Assembly (NCBI GenBank): GCA_964419545.1
Contig: CAYQQU010000012.1
Location: 1-64,000 of the forward strand
Reading direction: 5' to 3'
Length of the DNA: 64,000 nucleotides
Source of the DNA: CAYQQU01 sp964419545
Lineage (GTDB): Bacteria; Bacteroidota; Bacteroidia; Chitinophagales; Saprospiraceae
A program made the position numbers and the translations under genes. Below, piece after piece: positions 42,202 through 50,322 of this stretch (within the stretch, counting starts at the first letter, position 1; every line of letters starts with the position of its first letter). Below the pieces are notes generated by a model. The model searched no databases, was not told where the DNA came from, and worked only from the letters and a program-made list of their open reading frames with translations.

Positions 42202-43071
42202 ATGCTGCACCGCATCGTCTTATTCTGCTTAGGTCTGGGAATGGCAACGAGCCTCGCCGCTCAGGAATTCGGTCTCGCCTCGTATTACTCCGACGAATTT
42301 CACGGCAGCCGAACTGCCTACGGGGTGATTTACGATCGCAATGAGCTGACCGCAGCGCACAAAAAACATCCTTTCGGCACGCTATTGCGGGTCACCCGCA
42401 CCGATAATAAAAAGTCGGTGATCGTAAAAGTGATCGATAAAGGCCCTTTTATCAAAGGGCGCATCGTGGATATCTCTTATGATGCCGCCCGCCGGATCGG
42501 CCTGGTGGAAGACGGCGTTGCCCGGGTGCGGGTAGACGTGGTCAAACGCGGCAAAGGCGAAACCGAAAAAGAAGACGCCATAACCAAGAAAGAAGAAAAG
42601 CAACCGCCCAAAAAGACGCCGGAATCTTACGAGAACAGCCGAACCGAAAGGCTGGCTGAAACGAAAGCCGAAGCCCGTCGTGAAGAACCGGAAACAACGG
42701 AAAGGTCCCGGGGCGTTCCCACGGCGCCCAGCCCTGCTCCTACCCTGCCCTCGCGGCTGGTCGGCAAAGAATTCGACGATTACGGCCTCTATCGCATTCA
42801 GATCCTGACGGCCCCGAAATACGGCTACGCCGTTCAGGTGGCGTCCCTGCAGGATTACAAAAACGTTTTCCGGCAGGTGGCCGATCTGCAGGCCAAAGGC
42901 TTTGACAACGTGCTGATCAGCATCGAAAAGGGGCAGCTCGGACAGCCGGTCTACAAAGTCATCCTCGGCGCTTTCGACTCGGATGATACCGCGCAACGCT
43001 ACCGCAAACAGATCAAAAGCAAATACCGCATCAACGGGTTCGTCGTCAACCTCTCGGAGATGAATTTTTGA
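42202..43071 (+). CDS. RlpA-like septal ring protein (DPBB + SPOR)
   Basis: A 289-aa exported protein with a signal peptide (about 1-20, ending LAAQ). The double-psi beta-barrel runs from about 22 to 115: GLASYYSDEFHGSRTAYG and GTLLRVTRTDN and KVIDKGPFIKGRIVDIS. A charged Lys/Glu-rich linker (about 120-190) leads to a C-terminal SPOR domain (about 205-288, YAVQVASLQDYKNVFRQ). RlpA cuts glycan strands lacking stem peptides, and SPOR binds those strands at the septum. ATG at 42202 is chosen over an upstream TTG because it opens the signal peptide. Confidence 0.92.
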   Translation: MLHRIVLFCLGLGMATSLAAQEFGLASYYSDEFHGSRTAYGVIYDRNELTAAHKKHPFGTLLRVTRTDNKKSVIVKVIDKGPFIKGRIVDISYDAARRIGLVEDGVARVRVDVVKRGKGETEKEDAITKKEEKQPPKKTPESYENSRTERLAETKAEARREEPETTERSRGVPTAPSPAPTLPSRLVGKEFDDYGLYRIQILTAPKYGYAVQVASLQDYKNVFRQVADLQAKGFDNVLISIEKGQLGQPVYKVILGAFDSDDTAQRYRKQIKSKYRINGFVVNLSEMNF

Positions 43072-43082
43072 ACCGGATCGTT

Positions 43083-43775
43083 TTACCGGACCGTCACGCT
43101 ACCCGCTACGGGATTGATTTTCAGTAGCTTTTCCTGCTTATTGACTGATTCCAGCGGCGTGGGATCGCCGGTGATCTGAAAGGCGCTTGAGCTGCCCGTT
43201 TTACCGGTTACTTCGAAGCACACCTGGTAGATGCTACTGCCGTCGGGCAGGTTGACCCCTTTTAACGAATTGTCGATCCAGACGAAGGTAAGTATGCCTT
43301 CCCCTACGCGATGGGCTCCGAAGTTATTTTCGGTAAGAAAAGGCAGGCTAAGGTCCCGCAGGCCGGTGAACTCGAGTACGGTCGCATCCCAGCGCATCGA
43401 ATATTGCATGGTGAGGACTTCGGAAAAATCAGCCACTTTTACTTTCATGCATATCTCCTCGCCGGTAGCGGCTTCGAGCTGTTCTCCGGAGAGGGTCAGC
43501 GTCCCCGCAAAATCGGTGGGCTGTTGCGGAGGGCGGGAGCCGATCACCGGTCCTTCGGTTTTTTCAGGAGCGGCCGCTGCTTCGCTGTTTTTTGTGGCCT
43601 GCGGCTGGACGGTCGCTGCGCCTGCCCCCTTTTCGGCCGGAGCAGCACTTTCGGTCGATGTGTTCCCATTCGCGCCCGCCGCCTTCGGCTCGGGCGCGCA
43701 GGAAGCCCAGCTCAGGCCGATCAGCAGAAATAAAAAAAGTGCTCCGCGCATGAAATATCCCGTCGGTTGTTCCAT
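43083..43775 (-). CDS. Cohesin-like domain lipoprotein
   Basis: A 230-aa protein with a lipoprotein signal ending in WASC (Cys26 from the upstream ATG; ATG at 43751 would also fit). A low-complexity Ala/Thr/Glu linker (about 28-85) precedes a beta-sandwich. TLTLSGEQLEAATGEEICMKVKV, MQYSMRWDATVLEF and FVWIDNSLKGVNLPDGSSIYQVCFEV resemble the cohesin fold known from cellulosomes and other bacterial surface proteins. No dockerin partner was found in the window. It converges on RlpA with 11 bp between stops. Confidence 0.8.
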   Translation of the reverse strand: MEQPTGYFMRGALFLFLLIGLSWASCAPEPKAAGANGNTSTESAAPAEKGAGAATVQPQATKNSEAAAAPEKTEGPVIGSRPPQQPTDFAGTLTLSGEQLEAATGEEICMKVKVADFSEVLTMQYSMRWDATVLEFTGLRDLSLPFLTENNFGAHRVGEGILTFVWIDNSLKGVNLPDGSSIYQVCFEVTGKTGSSSAFQITGDPTPLESVNKQEKLLKINPVAGSVTVR

Positions 43776-43939
43776 ATCCGATTTTTGAGCGGCAAGTTAA
43801 GCAAAAAGACCCGCCACAAAAAGCAGCGGGTCTGAATACTCACTAGTTTACGAAATGATCGGATAGAACGTTTATGGGATTATCGGTCTGTTGATAAGAC
43901 CCGTCAGCTTTCTCGAACGTTTAATCCCGAAAGGTTAAA

Positions 43940-43962
43940 AAAGGGTTAAGCACAAACCCTTT
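43940..43962. other. Perfect 8-bp hairpin in the OmpA upstream region
   Basis: AAAGGGTT (43940-43947) and AACCCTTT (43955-43962) pair perfectly around 7 nt. It is in the 250-bp divergent region between the cohesin-like lipoprotein and the OmpA gene. TACTTTTA (43983-43990) just downstream resembles a -7 box. It may be an operator. Confidence 0.3.
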
Positions 43963-44025
43963 ACCTTGTAGCGGAAGTTCGTTACTTTTAAGACGTCAAT
44001 CCACCAAAAAGTCAATAAAAGACCC

Positions 44026-45036
44026 ATGAAAAAATTTATCCAATGCTGCCTTTACGCGTTCCTCATCAGTGCTTTTTTGCCGAGCTGTGTTTCCAAAAAA
44101 GCCTACGATGAACTGAAGGAGGAAAAGAAATACCTGGAATACCAGGCCAGCGAAAGCGACTCCCTGCGCGTCACCACCCAGGAAATGTCGGTGGAATGCC
44201 GACAGACGGAACTCCAGTACAAGCGGACGTTGCGCAAGCTGGAACGGATGACGGTAGTCAACGAAAGCCTCAACCGGAGCTATCAGGATCTGCTGGAGCG
44301 TTTCAATAACCTTTTGGATCAGAACAAGGACGTTCTCTCCACCACGTCCTACGAAAAGCAAAGCCTCACCGAGCAGCTCGCCGCCCAGAAAGCGGAACTC
44401 GACTACCGGGAAAGAGCGCTCAATCAGCTGGCCTACGAACTCGAAGAACGCGAACGGCGCCTCAACTACATCGAAGGGGACTATGCCGACCTCGAAGGCG
44501 ACCTGGTGGATCGCAATGCGCGCATCATGGAGCTGGAAGCCCTGGTCAGCCTCAAAGAAGGCAATATGACCGATCTGCGGCGCAACATCGACGAGGCGCT
44601 GACCAACTTCTCAGCCACCGATCTCAGCGTCTCGGAACGCAAAGGCCGCCTCTACGTTTCCCTCAGCCAGGAATTGCTCTTCCGCAGCGGCAGCAAGCGC
44701 ATCGACAGCCAGGGGGAAGCCGCCCTGGCCCAGCTGGCGACAGTGCTCAACGATAATCCCGATATCGAGATCGTAGTGGAAGGCCATACCGATAGCGACG
44801 GCTCGGCGGAACGCAACTGGGAGCTCAGCGTCCTGCGCGCTACCGCCGTGGTGAACGTCCTGACCGATAACGGCGTCGACCCCAAACGGGTGACCGCCTC
44901 CGGGCGCGCCTTCTTCGACCCGGTTGCCAGCAACGCCACCAGCTCGGGCAAAGCCCAGAACCGGCGCACCGAAATTATCCTGTCGCCGAACCTGGACGAA
45001 TTGTACGATATCCTTTACACCTCCGGCAACCAATGA
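44026..45036 (+). CDS. OmpA family lipoprotein with coiled coil
   Basis: A 336-aa outer-membrane lipoprotein (signal ends LPSC, Cys24) with a long coiled coil (about 28-190) and a C-terminal OmpA peptidoglycan-binding domain. The latter contains VVEGHTDSDGSAERNWELSVLRA (two adjacent blocks near 250-275) and RVTASGRAFFDP, with Asp and Arg that hold diaminopimelate. It probably tethers the outer membrane to peptidoglycan. It overlaps the M43 protease gene by 4 bp (ATGA). Confidence 0.92.
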   Translation: MKKFIQCCLYAFLISAFLPSCVSKKAYDELKEEKKYLEYQASESDSLRVTTQEMSVECRQTELQYKRTLRKLERMTVVNESLNRSYQDLLERFNNLLDQNKDVLSTTSYEKQSLTEQLAAQKAELDYRERALNQLAYELEERERRLNYIEGDYADLEGDLVDRNARIMELEALVSLKEGNMTDLRRNIDEALTNFSATDLSVSERKGRLYVSLSQELLFRSGSKRIDSQGEAALAQLATVLNDNPDIEIVVEGHTDSDGSAERNWELSVLRATAVVNVLTDNGVDPKRVTASGRAFFDPVASNATSSGKAQNRRTEIILSPNLDELYDILYTSGNQ

Positions 45037-46298
45037 AAAATGCGGCCTTCCGGAACAACATCCTGGCGCTGGCGGTCGCCTGGCTGATCGCGCCGCCGTC
45101 CATTGTGGCGCAGCATTGCCCGAGCGACGCTGCCCTGCTCGCCGATAGCCGGCGCTACCCGGAAGTGGCAACCCGCCAGGAAGCTATTGCCGACTTTACC
45201 CGCCGGTGGATCGCGGATTACCGGCAGGGCGTAAGGCCGCGTACGGTAGTGACCATACCCGTCGTCTTCCACGTCGTCTGGCGGGAGGAAACGGAAAATA
45301 TCCCCGATGCTCAGCTGCTCTCCCAGCTCGAGGTCCTCAACGAAGATTTCCGGGGGCTCAACGACCAGAGCATCGTCCCCGGCCTCTTTCAGGATCTCAT
45401 CGCCGACGTCGAGATCGAATTCTGCCTGGCCCGGCGCACCCCTTCCGGCGAGCCGACCGACGGCGTCACCCGCACCCAGACGACAGTGCCCAACGTGGCC
45501 ACCACCCTCGTCGACGGTTCGCCGGCCATCCACTATACGGATAACGGCGGCCGGGACGCCTGGGACCCCGAATCGTATCTCAACATCTGGATCGGACGCC
45601 GCCAGTTCTTTCTCGGTTCTGCCGCTTTCCCGGCTCAGGGGCTGGCTTTTCCCGGAGAGGACGGCATCGTTATCGACCCGCGCTACGTGGGCGCCGGAGG
45701 CTTCACCAACCCGCCTTACCACCTGGGGCACACGCTGACTCACGAGGTGGGCCATTATTTCAACCTCTTCCACCTCTGGGGGCCCGGCGGCGCCGGGGAA
45801 TGCACCAGCGACGAAGTAGCCGACACGCCGCAACAGTCGCGCGATTACCAGGGCGAATGCCCCGACTGGCCGCAGGCTTCCTGCGCAACGCTGGATATGT
45901 TTATGAATTTCATGAACTTCTCGGACGACGCTTGCCTCGCTATGTTTACCGCCGGTCAAAAGTTGCGCATGCTGGCCGCCCTGAACGGCCCGCGTTCCGG
46001 ATTGCTCGCTTCCGACGGCTGCCTGCCGCCACTGGCTACCGAAGCCCCCGGAACGCCTGCTTTGTCGATCAGCCCCGTACCGGCGCGCGGGGGCGTCTGG
46101 GTCGAAACAGCCGGCGCCGACCATTATCCGCTGGAATTATCGGTATGGGACGTAACGGGACGGCTGCGCGCCCGGCTGACCTGCCACGGGCCGCAGCGTC
46201 AGTTTTTCGACCTCGGCCACCTTCCCCCGGGCGCTTACTGGATTAGGGCCGTCAACAGATCGGACATTCGCCCAAAATTGATTATACTTGTAGCCTAA
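45033..46298 (+). CDS. Secreted M43 zinc metalloprotease with T9SS tail
   Basis: A 421-aa exported protease of the pappalysin/ulilysin group. After a signal peptide (about 1-25), the zinc site HEVGHYFNLFH (about 237-247) follows HEXXHXXGXXH except that the Gly is Asn, and the Met-turn is MNFMNFSDDAC (about 285-295). The disulfide-type block GECTSDEVADTPQQ is typical of M43. The C-terminal 75 residues form a T9SS sorting domain (SPVPARGGVWVET through GAYWIRAVN). It is co-translated with the OmpA lipoprotein. It should cleave external proteins. Confidence 0.92.
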   Translation: MKNAAFRNNILALAVAWLIAPPSIVAQHCPSDAALLADSRRYPEVATRQEAIADFTRRWIADYRQGVRPRTVVTIPVVFHVVWREETENIPDAQLLSQLEVLNEDFRGLNDQSIVPGLFQDLIADVEIEFCLARRTPSGEPTDGVTRTQTTVPNVATTLVDGSPAIHYTDNGGRDAWDPESYLNIWIGRRQFFLGSAAFPAQGLAFPGEDGIVIDPRYVGAGGFTNPPYHLGHTLTHEVGHYFNLFHLWGPGGAGECTSDEVADTPQQSRDYQGECPDWPQASCATLDMFMNFMNFSDDACLAMFTAGQKLRMLAALNGPRSGLLASDGCLPPLATEAPGTPALSISPVPARGGVWVETAGADHYPLELSVWDVTGRLRARLTCHGPQRQFFDLGHLPPGAYWIRAVNRSDIRPKLIILVA

Positions 46299-46318
46299 CT
46301 CGGGAAAACGTACACCAC

Positions 46319-47050
46319 ATGCCAAGCCAAATGTTACGCGCCACCCTGCTCCTGGGCGTGGCTTTCTTATTCAGCGCCTGCCCCGCGGGCCTCGTCGGCG
46401 GCGACCTCAGCCGGCAGGAAAAAATTATCGAGATGGAAAAAGGCCCCTGCTTCGGACGCTGCCCCATCTTCAAACTCACCATCTACAAAAACGGAATGGC
46501 GGCCTACGAAGGCGAACGCTATACCGACAGGCTGGGCCTGCACGTCAAGCTGCTGCCTAAATCGACCTTCGAGGAGATCAAACAGCAATTCCGGGACGCC
46601 GACCTCTGGCGGTACCGGAACGTCTACAAAGGGCGCATCCCCGACCTGCAAACCGTCACCATCACCTACCACGAAGACGGCGAATCCAAATCGATCACCG
46701 GCAAGGACGGCCGGCCGGAGGTCGTAATGGAATTGGAAAGCGCCCTCGACGAGATCGCCAACAGCAAAGGCTGGACACAGAAGGGCGAACCGACCTACGG
46801 CCTGCCCGACAATGTCATCGCCAACGAACTGATCGTCCAGCTGGCCGGCAGTGTCAATGTAGAAACCTGGGTGCGCCGCTTCCGCGAATACCGGCTGCAG
46901 CCCGTCGAAGAGATCTCTCCGGGCCGCAACTACTGGCTCCTCACCTTCGACACCAAAACCATCGAGCCCCCGCGCATGCTGGAACGGGTGCGGGCCGACC
47001 GCGACGTGGTCGGCGCGGAGTTCAACAAAAAAGGGGCGGAAAGGAATTAG
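46319..47050 (+). CDS. DUF6438 lipoprotein
   Basis: A 243-aa lipoprotein (signal ends LFSAC, Cys21). The DUF6438 domain spans about 35-145 and begins EMEKGPCFGRCPIFKLTIYKNG. The CxxxC pair and the repeated Gly-Asp turn are the family marks. The last 80 residues (ELIVQLAGSVNVETWVRRF and VVGAEFNKKG) look like a peptidase-inhibitor I9-type or fervidolysin N-terminal module, by eye only. It lies 20 bp after the M43 protease gene, so inhibition or chaperoning of that protease is possible but unproven. Confidence 0.82.
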   Translation: MPSQMLRATLLLGVAFLFSACPAGLVGGDLSRQEKIIEMEKGPCFGRCPIFKLTIYKNGMAAYEGERYTDRLGLHVKLLPKSTFEEIKQQFRDADLWRYRNVYKGRIPDLQTVTITYHEDGESKSITGKDGRPEVVMELESALDEIANSKGWTQKGEPTYGLPDNVIANELIVQLAGSVNVETWVRRFREYRLQPVEEISPGRNYWLLTFDTKTIEPPRMLERVRADRDVVGAEFNKKGAERN

Positions 47051-47087
47051 ATCCTCTGATTGACATGCAAAATGCCTTTCCAAAAAG

Positions 47088-47111
47088 GGCCATAAATAGA
47101 AATTTATAGCC
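47088..47111. other. Hairpin after the DUF6438 gene
   Basis: GGCCATAAAT-AGAA-ATTTATAGCC pairs with one mismatch, 37 bp after the stop. It lacks a T-tract, so it is a stability or terminator-like element of low certainty. Confidence 0.35.
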
Positions 47112-47407
47112 TCATTCGTCGAAAATGAGCCGGCAAACAACCAACATTCAGCTAGTTTCGTTATATTTGTTCACGGATGAATGAATCCACTACCATCATC
47201 AACTGACAATCAGTGTAATTTAACTCGCAGTTTTCTTCTTCTTTCCTCACCGTTTGTAAGAAAAAAGTTTCCGGTTAAGTTTGACTATTGTCGGGTCATC
47301 GCACGGACGATGGGCCCCAGTGCGTATTAACCGGCATCCCCGGCAGTACGGCTGTTGCTCCTCCGAAAGGCGATGGGGTATTATTTTTTCAATCAATTTT
47401 TAGTGAG
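47112..47407 (+). promoter_or_regulatory. Promoter and long leader of the RRM gene
   Basis: No gene is convincing in the 357 bp before the RRM protein. TATATTTG at 47162-47169 is a perfect -7 box. It would give a leader of about 230 nt before the ATG at 47408. The frame that stays open from 47288 does not resemble a protein. RRM proteins in other bacteria are often cold-induced through long leaders; whether this one is, is inference. Confidence 0.45.
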
Positions 47408-47683
47408 ATGAACATTTTTGTTGCTAAACTCAACTTTGACACGCAAAGTGAGGACCTCCTCGAAGCCTTCCAAAGCTACGGTGAAGTAACTTCGGCTAAC
47501 GTAATTATGGACAAGTTCACGGGCCGCTCCCGTGGATTCGGCTTCGTCGAAATGTCCAACGATGACGACGCTCTTCGCGCCATTGAAGAGCTCAACGACA
47601 CGGAACTTGATGGTCGCACCATCGTTGTAAAAAAAGCAGAACCGCGTAAACGAGACAACAACCGCTCGAATTCGAGATGGTAA
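47408..47683 (+). CDS. RRM-type RNA-binding protein
   Basis: A 91-aa protein that is a single RNA recognition motif. RNP2 is MNIFVAKLNF at the N-terminus and RNP1 is RGFGFVEM (about 44-51), with the typical aromatic residues. A basic Arg/Asn tail (KRDNNRSNSRW) follows. ATG at 47408 starts exactly at RNP2. These single-RRM proteins bind RNA and help cold adaptation in cyanobacteria and Bacteroidota. It ends in a strong terminator. Confidence 0.94.
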   Translation: MNIFVAKLNFDTQSEDLLEAFQSYGEVTSANVIMDKFTGRSRGFGFVEMSNDDDALRAIEELNDTELDGRTIVVKKAEPRKRDNNRSNSRW

Positions 47684-47701
47684 TTAATTGCTAGCATCTT
47701 T

Positions 47702-47746
47702 ATCCCGGGGAAGGCCAGAGCGGCTTTTTCCGGGATTTCTTTTTTC
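47702..47746 (+). terminator. Intrinsic terminator of the RRM gene
   Basis: ATCCCGGGGAAGGCC (47702-47716) pairs with GGCTTTTTCCGGGAT (47722-47736) through Watson-Crick and G-U pairs over a 5-nt loop, then TTCTTTTTT. It begins 18 bp after the RRM stop. Confidence 0.8.
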
Positions 47747-47896
47747 TACCCTTCCCTTCTTTTACCCCGCACATCATTTTTCTTTTCCTTATTTTTATCA
47801 CAACCGCCTGTTCCGGAAAATAATCGGTCGGGAAAAGCCGTATTGCTACATACAAACCGGTTTTTCCAAAAAAATCACTGCCAAACCGTCCGACCC

Positions 47897-49636
47897 ATGC
47901 AAAACAAGATCCTGCTTGCACTTTTCCTTTTTCCGCTGCCGGCCGTCGCCCAAACGGTTTACACTGCTGCCGATTACCTGGCCGTGGGCGACAGCCTGCG
48001 CTTCAGCACCGCCGCCGCCGGGCTCGGCGATTTTGACTTCGCCGCCACCGGCGCTGATTTCACCTGGGATTTTGCCGACCTGCCGGTTGCCAATCAGCGC
48101 ACCGACGCCTATTTCGATCCCAATGACGCCGGCTACCGCCTGCCGTGGTGTCTGGCCAACGGCTATCTACTCAATTGCCAAAGCCAGTTCGACGAACTCA
48201 CCAACCTCGGCCGGCGCGGCCTGGATACCCTCAACCTCGGGCCTATCGTCGCCCAAAATCTGGTCAACCACTCCAAAAAGACAGACGGCGCCTACGCCGA
48301 GACCATGCTCGGACTGACCGCCCAGATCGGGGGCATCCCCCTTCCCCTCACTTTCGAATATGAAAACCGGGATTCCGTCTTCCAATTCCCCATCGCCTAC
48401 GGCAATATCGACAGCTCCCGCAGCCGGCTGAACTTCGATCTGACCGGCCTCAATATTCCCTTCAACCAGAGCTTCAACAACAAGCGCGTCAATACCGTCG
48501 ACGGCTACGGGAGCCTCACAACGCCTTACGGCGTCTTCGAAAACACCTTGCGCATGCGCACGGTCGTCGAACGCACCGACACCACCTTTCTGGATAACAA
48601 CACCATACCGGTTCAGCGGACAACCGTCGAGTACAAGTGGTTTGACCCCGCTCATCCCGCGCCGCTACTGCAGGCTACCGGCACAATCAGCGGCGGAACC
48701 GAGACGATCACCCAGATCACTTACCTCGATTCGGTGCGCTGTTTACCGCCCACCGCCCTCTTTTACTACCTGCCGCTGCAGCCGCAATACGATCCGGGAA
48801 CCCAAAGCGCCGCTGTCGAGTTCTTCAACCTGAGCGGCAATGCCGATTCGCTGTACTGGGACTTCGGCGATAACGCGACGAGTAGTCAGGTCAATCCGAC
48901 GCACACCTTCTTATGCCCGGGGCAACAACAGGTTACCCTCATCAGCTATAATACCGTCTGCGCCCCCCTCGCCGCCGATACCGTCACGCTGCCGGTATTC
49001 ATCAACGACACCAGCGCTCCGGACACCAGCCAGGTCGTCCTCTGCGCCGGCGACAGCCTGTTGATCAACGAGGAATGGGTGAGCGAACCGGGCTTCTACG
49101 AAGCGCAATTCACTTCCGTCAACGGCTGCGACAGTACCGCCTTTGTCGATCTCGAGGTCGTAGCCGCCATCGACCCCGCAGTCACGCTGGCCGAAAATAC
49201 CCTCACCGCCCAGCAGGCAGGCGCTGCCTACCAATGGATCGATTGCGCGACCGGCCAGCCCCTGGCCGGCGCTACGGGGCAGTCGTTTACCCCTGAGATG
49301 AGCGGAGATTACGCCGTAGTTATTACCGCGGGGAGTTGTGCAGATACGTCCGAATGCACCAACGTAGTCCTCTCATCTACGCGCGATCGGCAGGAAGCGC
49401 CGGCCGTGCGGGTCTTTCCCAACCCGGCGAAGGAAGTGGTGAGGTTGGTTTTCGAAGGAGAGGCCGCCAAGCGGCGGATTGTGCTCATGGACCTGGCGGG
49501 GAGGACGATAAATCAATGGTCGATAGGTACGGAAAAGCGCGTCGAGATTCCCTTATCCCTGGCGCCCGGGATGTATTTTTTTCGAATAGAAGATAATGCC
49601 GGAGGGAGCAGGATGGTGAAGTTCTTGAAAAAGTAA
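47897..49636 (+). CDS. Secreted PKD-domain protein with T9SS tail
   Basis: A 579-aa exported protein with a signal peptide (MQNKILLALFLFPLPAVAQ). The first 300 residues are beta-rich and unassigned. A PKD-type domain at about 300-365 contains SLYWDFGDNATSSQVNPTHTF, with the PKD WDFGDG-like core. Further Ig-like repeats follow, each with CAGDSLLINEEWVSEPGFY-type blocks, then a T9SS sorting domain (VFPNPAKEVVRLVFEGEA and SLAPGMYFFRIED). It is a cell-surface or released adhesin-like protein. The ATG at 47897 is the one that opens the signal peptide. Confidence 0.87.
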   Translation: MQNKILLALFLFPLPAVAQTVYTAADYLAVGDSLRFSTAAAGLGDFDFAATGADFTWDFADLPVANQRTDAYFDPNDAGYRLPWCLANGYLLNCQSQFDELTNLGRRGLDTLNLGPIVAQNLVNHSKKTDGAYAETMLGLTAQIGGIPLPLTFEYENRDSVFQFPIAYGNIDSSRSRLNFDLTGLNIPFNQSFNNKRVNTVDGYGSLTTPYGVFENTLRMRTVVERTDTTFLDNNTIPVQRTTVEYKWFDPAHPAPLLQATGTISGGTETITQITYLDSVRCLPPTALFYYLPLQPQYDPGTQSAAVEFFNLSGNADSLYWDFGDNATSSQVNPTHTFLCPGQQQVTLISYNTVCAPLAADTVTLPVFINDTSAPDTSQVVLCAGDSLLINEEWVSEPGFYEAQFTSVNGCDSTAFVDLEVVAAIDPAVTLAENTLTAQQAGAAYQWIDCATGQPLAGATGQSFTPEMSGDYAVVITAGSCADTSECTNVVLSSTRDRQEAPAVRVFPNPAKEVVRLVFEGEAAKRRIVLMDLAGRTINQWSIGTEKRVEIPLSLAPGMYFFRIEDNAGGSRMVKFLKK

Positions 49637-49659
49637 CTTGAATAAAACGTCTAGTCTGA

Positions 49660-49679
49660 AAATAAAGCGGCCGGCCCGC
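49660..49679 (-). terminator. Possible terminator of the pentapeptide-repeat gene
   Basis: On the minus strand GCGG-gccgg-CCGC is followed by TTTATTT, starting about 5 bp after the pentapeptide gene stop. The stem is only 4 bp, so support is modest. Confidence 0.4.
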
Positions 49680-49683
49680 ATCA

Positions 49684-50268
49684 TTAAAAGTTATTTTCAT
49701 CGACTTCGATTCCATATTTCCCCAACAGCCCGGGCAGCCCCTGCACCGAAAAGCGGGCCCCTTTGATACGATTGTTTTCCGGATCGAGGGCGTAGTGGAC
49801 TGCCGTCCGCAGATCCGCTTTTTCCAGCACCGTCCGGTCGAAAGTCGCTCCCCTTAGGTCACAGTCCGAAAACACCGCTCCGAAAAGGTCGGCTTCCGCA
49901 AAATCGACCTCCGCCAGTTGGCAATCCTCAAAACGCGTCTCCGGCATCTTTATCTGAAAAAAGGAAGCATAATTCAATTTGCAAGTCCGAAAGGAAAAAG
50001 CCAGCAGAAAGTCGTTGCAATGATCGAAACGCAGCCCCATCAGTTTGCATTGTAGAAATTCCACCTGCTGTAGGGCGGTGCGGTTCAACCGGGCCATACT
50101 CAAATCGCACTGCTCGAACTGACATTCGATGAATTTCACCTCCGACAAATCCGCCTCCGCAAAATTACAGCTGATAAACCGACATTGATCGTACTCCTGC
50201 AATCCCGGTCTTTGCCCGAAAAAGTCCGCCTCCCGAAAAGTTTGACAATACGCTATTTTCCCACTCAT
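49684..50268 (-). CDS. Pentapeptide-repeat protein (Qnr/Mfp-like)
   Basis: A 194-aa protein built of A(D/N)LxX repeats from about residue 12 to 160, seen as FREADFFG, FAEADLSEVKF, FEDCQLAEVDFAEADLFGAVF and CDLRGATFDRTVLEKADL. It forms a right-handed quadrilateral helix. The C-terminus GLPGLLGKYGIEVDE resembles the dimer-forming end of Qnr-like proteins that shield DNA gyrase from quinolones. A gyrase role is a family-based possibility, not shown. It lies downstream of the ABC-F gene on the opposite side of a short spacer. Confidence 0.88.
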   Translation of the reverse strand: MSGKIAYCQTFREADFFGQRPGLQEYDQCRFISCNFAEADLSEVKFIECQFEQCDLSMARLNRTALQQVEFLQCKLMGLRFDHCNDFLLAFSFRTCKLNYASFFQIKMPETRFEDCQLAEVDFAEADLFGAVFSDCDLRGATFDRTVLEKADLRTAVHYALDPENNRIKGARFSVQGLPGLLGKYGIEVDENNF

Positions 50269-50322
50269 GCTACTCCAGTGTTAACTAAGCATGTTTAAGT
50301 CTCCTCTCATTCCCTCATTCAA

